A stretch of DNA of 64,000 nt, taken from the NCBI RefSeq assembly GCF_010669285.1, contig NZ_CP048711.1, positions 4,278,001-4,342,000 of the forward strand, written 5' to 3'. Positions within the stretch are counted from its first letter, which is position 1, and each line of letters starts with the position of its first letter. The notes beneath the pieces are model-generated. The model worked only from the letters and a program-made list of their open reading frames with translations, had not been told where the DNA came from and made no database searches. Position numbers and translations under genes: made by a program. This document shows, piece by piece, positions 7,365-14,835 of the stretch. The stretch comes from Kineobactrum salinum. Its GTDB lineage: Bacteria; Pseudomonadota; Gammaproteobacteria; Pseudomonadales; Halieaceae.

Positions 7365-8971
7365 ACCAGTGTGGTACCCCGCCCATGACCCGTTATGCTC
7401 TGTTTCTCGCCGCGCTCGCCCTGCTTGCTGCGGGCTGCGGGCCCTCACCTGCGCCTGGATCAGCGGACAATGCCGGCACTCCCAGCGTGGCCGAATCACC
7501 CGGCGAGGCGAAAGCTGCCGACGGACGCTATATTTCGTGGCATGAACATCTGGTCGACGATGAACAAACCAATGGCGGTACCGCCATCAGGGGCGCCGAC
7601 GGGCTGGTGATGGCAGACATTGACCGCGACGGACACCTCGACATCATTTCCGCGCATGAGGACTCCAATCACCTGCGCATCGCGTTTGGTACTGAACGGC
7701 CCGATGTGTGGGCGAATGTCACCATAGGGCAAGGCGCGGAGGTCGGAGCAATCGAGGATGTCGCTGTCGGCGATATCAACGACGATGGCTGGCCAGACGT
7801 GATGGCCGCGAGCGAGGAAGCGCACCTGGTCTACTTCCAGAACCCAGGCGACGGCGCGCGAAAGGAACCCTGGGGCCGGCTGATACCCGAGATCACCCAA
7901 GGCCGCGGATCCTGGCTCCGGGTGTTCATCGCCGACATGAATCAGAACGGGAGAATGGACATTCTGGGGGCCAACAAGGGCGCCGCCGATATTATCGATC
8001 CGGCCGGGCCGCAGACTGCGGAGCGCCCGACTTCCCTGTTCCTGATCGACGGCGACCCACTCGATCAGTCGAGCTGGCGCGAACAGGTGTTGGCGACGCA
8101 GCTCGTTCCCAATACCGCCATGCCGGTGGATATCGACGGTGACGGGGACCTGGACGTGCTGGTCGCCGACCGGCTGCGCCTGGAAATGGCGATACTCGAG
8201 GTAGTGGGTTTTGAGGACGACGGAAACCTCATCGTGCAGGAACATCCGATCCGGATCGTACCCGGCTTTGCGGCACCGGAGGACTGGCAGGGGGTCTCCA
8301 GCGCTTTTCAATCCGTGTTCGCGGATCTCGACGGGGACGGGCGGCAAGACCTGATCGTGGCAGTCTATGAGACGCCACAAGCTGTGCCTGGGTCGCCCTT
8401 GATGGCTGGCTTGGGCTGGCTGCAACAGCCTGCGAGCCTGGACCAGCCCTGGATCTATTTCCCGATTGGCGACACTCTGCCGGACTTTGTCGCCGGTATT
8501 GCCGTCGCCGACATCGATGGCGACGGACATCTCGACGTGATTAGCGGCGGCTACTCCGGGCTCAACATTCTGGCCGGCGGATTTTCTGGCGCTTCACGCA
8601 ATGAAGATGATCCGCGTGTCACCGCCTCCTCGACTGTGGGGCGGATTGCCTGGTTCCGGAATCCGGGCGATCCGCGTCTGGGCTGGCAGCGCCACGACAT
8701 ATCGCGGCGGGTCCGCGGCATGTATGATGCGTTTGTCCCGCTCGACCTGGATGGTGACGGCGACGTCGATCTGGTAGCGACACGCGGCAACAGCGGCGAG
8801 TACGACGGCGTGTTCTGGCTGGAACAGCTGCGTACACAGCAGCCCGCTGCGGCATTTTCGCCGGCAAGAACCCAGGACAGCCGCGCGTTGCCACTTCCCC
8901 CATCGGACTGGATCGAAAGGTACGAAGAAGAGGTGACCTTTGTGGCTCCCAACAAACTGGAGCAGGAATGA
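7361..8971 (+). CDS. FG-GAP/VCBS-repeat lipoprotein
   Basis: Predicted envelope lipoprotein, about 536 residues. A signal peptide ends in the lipobox LAAGC, so the mature protein would be lipidated at Cys. Seven Ca-binding loops of the DxDxDGxxD type are seen, such as DIDRDGHLD, DINDDGWPD, DMNQNGRMD, DIDGDGDLD, DLDGDGRQD, DIDGDGHLD and DLDGDGDVD, typical of a beta-propeller. The frame is open far upstream inside the MFS gene. ATG at 7361 overlaps the MFS stop (ATGA), and ATG at 7385 gives a cleaner signal peptide. Last gene of the operon. Its role may be substrate capture at the outer membrane, next to the TonB receptor, but this is inference. Confidence 0.85.
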   Translation: MNQCGTPPMTRYALFLAALALLAAGCGPSPAPGSADNAGTPSVAESPGEAKAADGRYISWHEHLVDDEQTNGGTAIRGADGLVMADIDRDGHLDIISAHEDSNHLRIAFGTERPDVWANVTIGQGAEVGAIEDVAVGDINDDGWPDVMAASEEAHLVYFQNPGDGARKEPWGRLIPEITQGRGSWLRVFIADMNQNGRMDILGANKGAADIIDPAGPQTAERPTSLFLIDGDPLDQSSWREQVLATQLVPNTAMPVDIDGDGDLDVLVADRLRLEMAILEVVGFEDDGNLIVQEHPIRIVPGFAAPEDWQGVSSAFQSVFADLDGDGRQDLIVAVYETPQAVPGSPLMAGLGWLQQPASLDQPWIYFPIGDTLPDFVAGIAVADIDGDGHLDVISGGYSGLNILAGGFSGASRNEDDPRVTASSTVGRIAWFRNPGDPRLGWQRHDISRRVRGMYDAFVPLDLDGDGDVDLVATRGNSGEYDGVFWLEQLRTQQPAAAFSPARTQDSRALPLPPSDWIERYEEEVTFVAPNKLEQE

Positions 8972-9007
8972 GCCGTTGCCAAGTGTGGCAGCGGTCGACC
9001 CGCTGAT

Positions 9008-9441
9008 TCAACGGGTCATGCGGCTCATGGTAGCGTGAGTTTGTTCCTGGGCAGGGAGAATCATGCTGGTGACCAGTTGCCGCGTATCCGGTGACAGTTT
9101 GTCGATCTCGCCGCGATACTCGTTCAGCCCCCGATCCTCGCCCTCTTCAAGCGCCCCAGCATGGATTTGTCGCCGAGAGCCTTGGCGCCACCTTCCACCA
9201 GTTTGGCAAAACTTCCCCACATGCCCGAGCTGTCTGTGGGATCGCCGCCCAGGGCCACGATACGTTCCCTGAGCAGATCCACGCGCTGGGCATGGGATTG
9301 GCGCAGCTCACTGAGCTGTTGCACGACCGCGGGGTCCGGTTTTTTGTCGATACACTGGTCGTAGGTTTCCACCGCCGACATCTCGGACTTGAGAAATTCG
9401 TTGAGTGTGTTGATGTCATCGTTCCGATTGGAGTTTTGCAT
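9008..9441 (-). CDS. DUF2383 (PA2169-type ferritin-like) stress protein, frame broken once
   Basis: Small all-helical protein of the PA2169/DUF2383 family, of unknown biochemical role and often found in stress gene clusters. The ATG at 9441 follows an AGGAGA ribosome site. The first part (DINTLNEFLKSEMSAVETYD, then LRQSHAQRVDLLRERI) runs to a false stop at 9124. One extra base in the C4 run at 9154-9157 joins it to ALEEGEDRGLNEYRGEIDKL and the natural stop at 9008, giving about 144 residues, the usual family size. The lesion is of the same type as the other frame breaks here. Confidence 0.78.
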
Positions 9442-9754
9442 ATCATGTCTCCTCGTTGTCCAGTCCCACAACGAACCAAGCAAAGGGGATGCCAGCTCCC
9501 CACAGTACCGTAAAAACGCAGGGCGACGCCCTTTCTGGCCCTGCACTATGCTCACCTGATGTCGGTACCGGTAAAATTCCCGGGGGCCCCGGTAAAAATC
9601 CCTGTTGCCTGAGCATGTGCGGCCGAGTCGCCCGACCAATTATCCAGCGGTGCGCCTTGCAAGTCCTGAGCGGCTGACATCGCCACGCAGTGCCATCCAT
9701 CGCATCAGGTCCTCGCGTCGGACCAGGCCCAACGCCGATGCGGGTTGTGGCCCA
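9442..9754. other. intergenic region upstream of the DUF2383 gene
   Basis: No gene is recognised in these 313 bases. A short direct repeat, CCGGTAAAATTCCC then CCGGTAAAAATCCC, flanks a C/G-rich palindromic centre near 9570-9600. The stretch must contain the DUF2383 promoter and the 3' region of the molybdenum hydroxylase operon. Confidence 0.4.
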
Positions 9755-10723
9755 CTAGCTCAGCAAGGTTCGCAGTCCCCTCTCGAGCAGGCCCCGGGCG
9801 AGATCGAGTTTGTAGCCGTTGTCCGGCAGAGGGTGGGCTCCGTGGCCCAGAGCATCACGTGCGGCCCCTATCTGGTCGCCGGTACCGGCGGTGCCAGCCA
9901 GGGCCTGTTCGCAGTACACCAGCCGGCGCGGGATCTGCGCCAGACCGGTGGCGGCGATGCGCACCTCGTCAATGGTGTCGCCGCTGCGCTGTAACACGAT
10001 AGCGATGCCCACCAGCGCAAATGCCCAGGTCTTGCGCTCCATGGCCTTCAGGTAAATACTGCGCCAGTTGTCGGGCAATTCCGGGATATCGATGCCAGTG
10101 ATTATCTCGTCGGGCGCCAGTACCGTTTCCTTGCGCCGCTCGTCTTCGGGTGGCTGATAGAATTCGCGCAGCGGTATACTGCGCTCACCAGCCAGGCCGA
10201 ACAGGACGACCTCGGCGTTCAGTGCCAGCAGACAACCGGCGAGGTCAGAGGGATGGATTGCCCGGCACGGACTGTCGTCGAAAATGGCATGGTGCTCATG
10301 ATGCCCTTCGATCGCCGGGCAATCTGCTCCTCCCTTGAGCCAGCAATGGCTGCGGGAATTGCGGTAGTACCAGCAACGCGGCCGCTGCAGCAGATTGCCA
10401 CCCAACGTCGCACGGTTGCGAATCTGGGCGGTTGCCGTTTCCCTGGCTGCCTGGCGCAACAATGAACAGGGACCTTCGAGCAGTGGGTGGTCGGCAATCG
10501 CCGCTATCGTCGCCAGCGCGCCAATGCGGATGTGGCCCGCTACTCTCCGGATGTCATCGGGCACAGGGGCTCGCTTGATGTCGACGAGGCGGGATGCGCG
10601 CAGCACATCGGCCTTCAGAAGCGGCAGCAGATCCGTGCCCCCGGCAAGCAGCCGGTCGCCGGCGGCCAGTCCGGCGACAGCTTCATCGAGCGTGGCGCTG
10701 GCAGTGTAGCTGAGCGGTCTCAT
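9755..10723 (-). CDS. molybdenum hydroxylase FAD-binding subunit (PaoB/YagS-like)
   Basis: FAD subunit (322 residues) of a xanthine-oxidase-family enzyme. It passes electrons from the Fe-S subunit to the acceptor. The FAD motif LLAGGTDLLPLLK lies near residues 25-38 and ATLGGNLLQRPRCWYYRN near 104-121. A Cys-rich insertion (CWYYRNSRSHCWLKGG, ADCPAIEG, HHAI) matches the extra [4Fe-4S] cluster found in the E. coli PaoB branch rather than in classical xanthine dehydrogenase. It overlaps the Mo subunit upstream by four bases. It is third in the operon, an order (Fe-S, Mo, FAD) different from paoABC in E. coli. Confidence 0.88.
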   Translation of the reverse strand: MRPLSYTASATLDEAVAGLAAGDRLLAGGTDLLPLLKADVLRASRLVDIKRAPVPDDIRRVAGHIRIGALATIAAIADHPLLEGPCSLLRQAARETATAQIRNRATLGGNLLQRPRCWYYRNSRSHCWLKGGADCPAIEGHHEHHAIFDDSPCRAIHPSDLAGCLLALNAEVVLFGLAGERSIPLREFYQPPEDERRKETVLAPDEIITGIDIPELPDNWRSIYLKAMERKTWAFALVGIAIVLQRSGDTIDEVRIAATGLAQIPRRLVYCEQALAGTAGTGDQIGAARDALGHGAHPLPDNGYKLDLARGLLERGLRTLLS

Positions 10724-12939
10724 CGTCCCGTCCCCGACTGTTTCAGTGCTTCCAGCAGGCGCCGGCGCGTCAGTGGCAAGTCTCGCAACCGCACACCCAA
10801 CGCGTCCCTGACCGCATTGGCTATCGCCGGCGCCGTCGCAATCATGGGTGGCTCCCCGAGCCCCTTGATGCCCAGCGGGTTTTCGGAAACGTCCGGCAAA
10901 TTGACGACTGCATGGTTGATAGGTGGTACGTCAGCTGCGGTGGGAACGAGATAGTCCTCCAGGTTGGCATTGAGCACCAGGCCGGTGGCATCGTCGACCA
11001 GCCGTGCTTCGGTCAGGGCAAATCCCAGGCCCTGGGTGACACCGCCGATGACCTGGCTGTCGGCCAGCAGGCGATTGACGACGGCGCCGCAGTCCGGTGC
11101 ACATGTTAACCTCAGCAGCGTGATCTCCGCGGTATCCAGATCCACTTCCACTTCCGCGCATTGCACCGCGAACGTACAGGTAGCGACCGCACCGGGTTTG
11201 CTCTGGATTGCACTGTTGGCCCGAAGTGATCCCGGGGGAGCCGCGCCAGCCAGTTCCCGAAGCGGAACAGCGGGACTCTCGGCCGTGCCGGCGACGGTAC
11301 CATTTTCCAGTCGCAGTAGCTGCAGCTCGGCCTTCAGCTCTTGCGCGGCGAGTGTCAGCACCTGTTGCCGGACCTCCAGGGCCGCTGCGTGCACGGCGGG
11401 CCCCAGCGTGGCCAGGGTCGCGCTGCCGGCGCTGGGCGGTGCATACAGTTCGGTCGCCGTATCGCCGATCACAACCTCTACCTGATCGACGGGCAGATCC
11501 AGCGCCTGGGCGGCGACCTGCGCCAGCACAGTACGGGTACCCGTACCGATGTCCTGGGTGCCGCTAAGCACACTGACTGAACCGTCCGTCTGGACGATGA
11601 CGGTGGCATATGCAGGCGGGTTCCTGCTGCCTGCCGGCCATACACTGGCGGCCATACCGATACCGCGGCACTTGCGCGGTGTGGCGGGCTGTGACCGCAC
11701 CGGCCAATCGAAGTCTTGCCGCGCTGCGCTGTAGCAGCGCCGCAGCGCCTCGGGAGAGGAATACACCTTGTCGCGCATCTGGTCGCGGGAGCTGTAATTG
11801 CGCTCACGCAGGGCGAAGGGATCGAGCTCCAGCTCGCGGGCCAGGTCATCCATCGCCTGCTCCAGGGCAGCGGTCCCCTCGACATAGCCCGGTGCGCGAA
11901 AGGCTACGGCCGGGCCGGTGTTGCTGTAGTACTGCCGCTGTTCTGTGTATACGTTGTCACAGTCGTACAGCTGCTGATAGCAGCCGGCCACCATGCTGTT
12001 CTCGCCGCCCAGGGTATAGGCGCCGCCGTCGATATCGATCGTCGCCGCGATCGCGCACAACCGCCCATCCCGGGTCGCCCCCAGTCTGAGCTGCTGGCGG
12101 GTTGCGTTGCGGTTGCCGGCCGCCAGATTCTCTGCCTCGCGGTCCAGCATCAGCTTCACCGGACGATTGCTGCGGCGGGCGAGAATGGCTGCGATCACGG
12201 TTGGCTTCCAGTCGACCTGCTTGGCGCCGAAGCCGCCGCCGATGTGTTGTGCGTGGACCCGTACCCGGTTCAGTGGCAGGCCCAACTTGCTCGCTACGTT
12301 GTCCCGCACTGTGAATATCGACTGGGTGGATACCCAGAGATTGAGCAGTTCGCCATCCCACCAGGCGTTGCAGCCATGGGGCTCCAGCGCATTGTGCAGT
12401 GCAGTCTGGGTGGTCCAGGTTCCCGCCACCACCACCTCGGCGGCAGCGAAACCGGCCTTGATGTCACCGCGGGAGTAGATCCGTGGTTTGGCGGCGAGAT
12501 TGCCGGGTTTGTCCGGGTACACCAGCGGCGCACCGTCGCGCGCGGCGTCATCGAGACCGACCACGGGTTCCAGCACCTCGTAGTCGACTGCGAATGCGCG
12601 CAGGCCATCCGTCGCCGCTTCCTCACTGTCGGCCGTGAGCGCGGCGATCTCGTCGCCGACGAACCGCAGCTCCTCGCCCAGAGTGGGCACCTGCTCGCCA
12701 TACCAGTAAAAGCCGGGGTCATCGCCAGGGGTGATCACGTCCCTGACGCCCGCGACCTTGCGCACCGCGCAGTCGTCCACCTGCCGGACCCGTGCCCGGG
12801 CATGGGGACTGCGCAAAATGCCGGCATACAGTTGTCCGGGCAACAGGATGTCGCTGCTGTAATGAGCGCGGCCGGTCACCTTCTGGTGGGCTTCCCGCCG
12901 AGGTACCGACATCACCGGGCACGGCGGCGTATCAGTCAT
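10720..12939 (-). CDS. molybdenum hydroxylase Mo-binding catalytic subunit (PaoC/XdhA-like)
   Basis: Large catalytic subunit (739 residues from the chosen start) of an aldehyde or N-heterocycle hydroxylase binding molybdopterin. Features include HQKVTGRAHYSSDI at the N-terminus, GGGFGAKQ, the cofactor-contact region VAFRAPGYVEGTAALEQAMD, GTQDIGTGTRT, and the catalytic Glu (E696) in GLGEPPMIATAPA. The frame extends upstream to 13014, but the ATG at 12939 overlaps the Fe-S subunit stop by eight bases and gives the family N-terminus. The substrate cannot be named. No Tat signal is seen on any subunit, so the enzyme is probably cytoplasmic, unlike E. coli PaoABC. No maturation factor (paoD/xdhC) is next to it. 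Confidence 0.9.
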   Translation of the reverse strand: MTDTPPCPVMSVPRREAHQKVTGRAHYSSDILLPGQLYAGILRSPHARARVRQVDDCAVRKVAGVRDVITPGDDPGFYWYGEQVPTLGEELRFVGDEIAALTADSEEAATDGLRAFAVDYEVLEPVVGLDDAARDGAPLVYPDKPGNLAAKPRIYSRGDIKAGFAAAEVVVAGTWTTQTALHNALEPHGCNAWWDGELLNLWVSTQSIFTVRDNVASKLGLPLNRVRVHAQHIGGGFGAKQVDWKPTVIAAILARRSNRPVKLMLDREAENLAAGNRNATRQQLRLGATRDGRLCAIAATIDIDGGAYTLGGENSMVAGCYQQLYDCDNVYTEQRQYYSNTGPAVAFRAPGYVEGTAALEQAMDDLARELELDPFALRERNYSSRDQMRDKVYSSPEALRRCYSAARQDFDWPVRSQPATPRKCRGIGMAASVWPAGSRNPPAYATVIVQTDGSVSVLSGTQDIGTGTRTVLAQVAAQALDLPVDQVEVVIGDTATELYAPPSAGSATLATLGPAVHAAALEVRQQVLTLAAQELKAELQLLRLENGTVAGTAESPAVPLRELAGAAPPGSLRANSAIQSKPGAVATCTFAVQCAEVEVDLDTAEITLLRLTCAPDCGAVVNRLLADSQVIGGVTQGLGFALTEARLVDDATGLVLNANLEDYLVPTAADVPPINHAVVNLPDVSENPLGIKGLGEPPMIATAPAIANAVRDALGVRLRDLPLTRRRLLEALKQSGTGR

Positions 12940-13468
12940 CTTCGGATCCGGCCGCGTTCGCGCCGGCAGCGGCGAGTGACTGCGCGGCCTGCAGAATATG
13001 ACGATACGCTCCACAACGACAGAGGTTGCCGGCGACCGCCTCGGTGATCGATGCCTCGCTCGGCGACGGGTCGCGATCGAACAGCGCCGCGAGGCTCATG
13101 ATCTGTCCTGGGGTACAGTAGCCACACTGCAGCGCATCGTGTTCGATGAACACCCGTTGCAACGCGCCGACCGTATTGCCGGTGGCACCGCTTTCGATGG
13201 TGGTGAGCTGTCGCTGTTCGCATTCTACCGCCAACACCAGGCAGGAATAGACAGCGGCGCCATCGAGCAGCACGGTGCAGGCGCCGCAGTTCCCCATTTC
13301 ACAGACTTTCTTGGCGCCGGTAAGGCCGCAATCGATGCGCAGCGCATCCAGCAGCGTACGGCGCGGCTCCACATTCAGCGCGTAGCGCTGGCCATTGACC
13401 TGCAGAGTGAAAGAGGTATATCCGGACTGGGCTTCGATGATTTCCATGGTCTTGCGCTGCCGTTGCAT
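12932..13468 (-). CDS. molybdenum hydroxylase [2Fe-2S] subunit
   Basis: Small iron-sulfur subunit, 178 residues, binding two [2Fe-2S] clusters. The plant-type ferredoxin motif is CEMGNCGACTVLLDG followed by a Cys in YSCLVLA. The second cluster motif is CGYCTPGQIM with GNLCRCGAYRHI. It is first in the operon and overlaps the Mo subunit by eight bases. ATG at 13468 is used; an internal ATG at 13447 (MEIIEA) would also fit the family. There is no Tat leader, which separates it from periplasmic PaoA. Confidence 0.92.
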   Translation of the reverse strand: MQRQRKTMEIIEAQSGYTSFTLQVNGQRYALNVEPRRTLLDALRIDCGLTGAKKVCEMGNCGACTVLLDGAAVYSCLVLAVECEQRQLTTIESGATGNTVGALQRVFIEHDALQCGYCTPGQIMSLAALFDRDPSPSEASITEAVAGNLCRCGAYRHILQAAQSLAAAGANAAGSEDD

Positions 13469-13722
13469 ATCTACAGAAAAGGCTAGACCCGATCAGTGTG
13501 TAGTCAAGGTGATTTGCCTGTACAGCGCCGGACAGTGCCGTCAGCAAGCGCCCCTGTCGTCTGTGTTCGCCGACGCCGGGCGGTGCGATACTGGTATTTC
13601 TGCTCGGCCGCAATTCCATCTGGCATGTATATTGAATCGATTATTTTCCGGTGCTTGCAGTCTGGTTTGCCCGGCGATGGACCGCCATGTTGCCAGTAAA
13701 ATCACAGTGATGGGACGTAACA

Positions 13723-14811
13723 ATGGATATTGACACCATGAGCTTTTGGTTGAGCCAGCCGGCAATCCGGCTGGCGCTGGCTGTCCTGGCAGCCCTGATG
13801 ATTGGCATCGTGACGCACAAGATCGTGTATCGTCTGCTGCTGCGGCTTACCGCACGGCTCCCGTCGGCGAACCTGTTTGTCGGCTATACCCGGCCTCCCG
13901 CGATGCTGTTGTTGCCCACTGTATTTGTGTTGCCAGTCTGGCTGGGAGCGCCCGATTGGCGGTGGCTTGCGGCACTGCAGCACGCCAATGCGCTGGTGGT
14001 GATCGGTGCGCTGACCTGGATGGCCATGGCGCTCATTCAGGGTGGGATGCAGGTGATTATTTCCCGGCACCCGCTGACTGTGGCTGACAACCTGGCGGCA
14101 CGGCGTATCTACACCCAGGCCCGGGTGATAGGCCGCAGCGTGCAGCTAATCGTCTTGCTGGTCGGGGTCGCGATCATGCTGATGACGTTTCCCGGGGTAA
14201 GGGCGGTGGGGGCCAGCCTGCTGGCATCGGCCGGACTGGTCGGCATTGTCGCCGCGGTGGCGGCCCAGCCAATGTTGAGCAACCTGATGGCGGGACTGCA
14301 GATCGCGCTGAGCCAGCCCATACGCATCGACGATGTTCTGATCGTGGAGGGCGAATGGGGGCGGGTGGAGGAAATCACCGGTACCTACGTGGTACTGGCG
14401 ATCTGGGATTCGCGCCGGCTGATCATTCCCCTGCAATGGTTTATCCAGCACCCGTTCGAGAACTGGACCCGCAGAACCGCCGAATTACTGGGTACGGTCT
14501 TTCTCTGGCTGGACTTTAGCACGCCGCTGCAACCGCTGCGGGCGGAACTGCAGCGAATCTGCGAACAGGCGCCGGAGTGGGATGGCCGGGTAGCCTCGAT
14601 CCAAGTGACCGATGCCAGTGAGCGGTGCATGCAGCTGCGGATACTGGTATCTGCCGCCGATTCCGGCCGTGCCTGGGAGCTGCGCTGCCGGGTGCGCGAG
14701 GCGCTGATCAGTTTTCTGCAGCGGGAGCATTCCGGGGCCTTGCCGCGCTACCGCGCGGAGCTCGATATTGTGAACCGGCGAAACTCGCAGACTGAGAAGA
14801 TTGATCACTGA
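13723..14811 (+). CDS. MscS-family mechanosensitive channel
   Basis: Inner-membrane small-conductance mechanosensitive channel homologue, 362 residues. Four hydrophobic N-terminal segments are followed by the pore-lining helix (GASLLASAGLVGIVAAVAAQ, about residues 160-180) and the conserved MLSNLMAGLQIALSQPIRI stretch. The beta domain (EGEWGRVEEITGTYVVLAIW) and RRLIIPLQWFI follow, as in the MscS family. Start at 13723, with an alternative ATG at 13738. It converges on treY with only 24 bases between the stops. Lying beside the compatible-solute genes it probably helps release solutes on hypo-osmotic shock, which is an inference from context. Confidence 0.9.
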   Translation: MDIDTMSFWLSQPAIRLALAVLAALMIGIVTHKIVYRLLLRLTARLPSANLFVGYTRPPAMLLLPTVFVLPVWLGAPDWRWLAALQHANALVVIGALTWMAMALIQGGMQVIISRHPLTVADNLAARRIYTQARVIGRSVQLIVLLVGVAIMLMTFPGVRAVGASLLASAGLVGIVAAVAAQPMLSNLMAGLQIALSQPIRIDDVLIVEGEWGRVEEITGTYVVLAIWDSRRLIIPLQWFIQHPFENWTRRTAELLGTVFLWLDFSTPLQPLRAELQRICEQAPEWDGRVASIQVTDASERCMQLRILVSAADSGRAWELRCRVREALISFLQREHSGALPRYRAELDIVNRRNSQTEKIDH

Positions 14812-14835
14812 ATCCTGTCAAAACTCATCCGGGTC

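Noticed and set aside
6968-8971. A 667-residue protein beginning inside the MFS gene
   Set aside because: The first 131 residues are an out-of-frame reading of the MFS gene; the lipoprotein signal peptide starts at 7361 or 7385.
11716-13047. 443-residue plus-strand open frame
   Set aside because: It is antisense to the molybdenum hydroxylase gene, low in family signal, and an expected shadow in GC-rich coding DNA.
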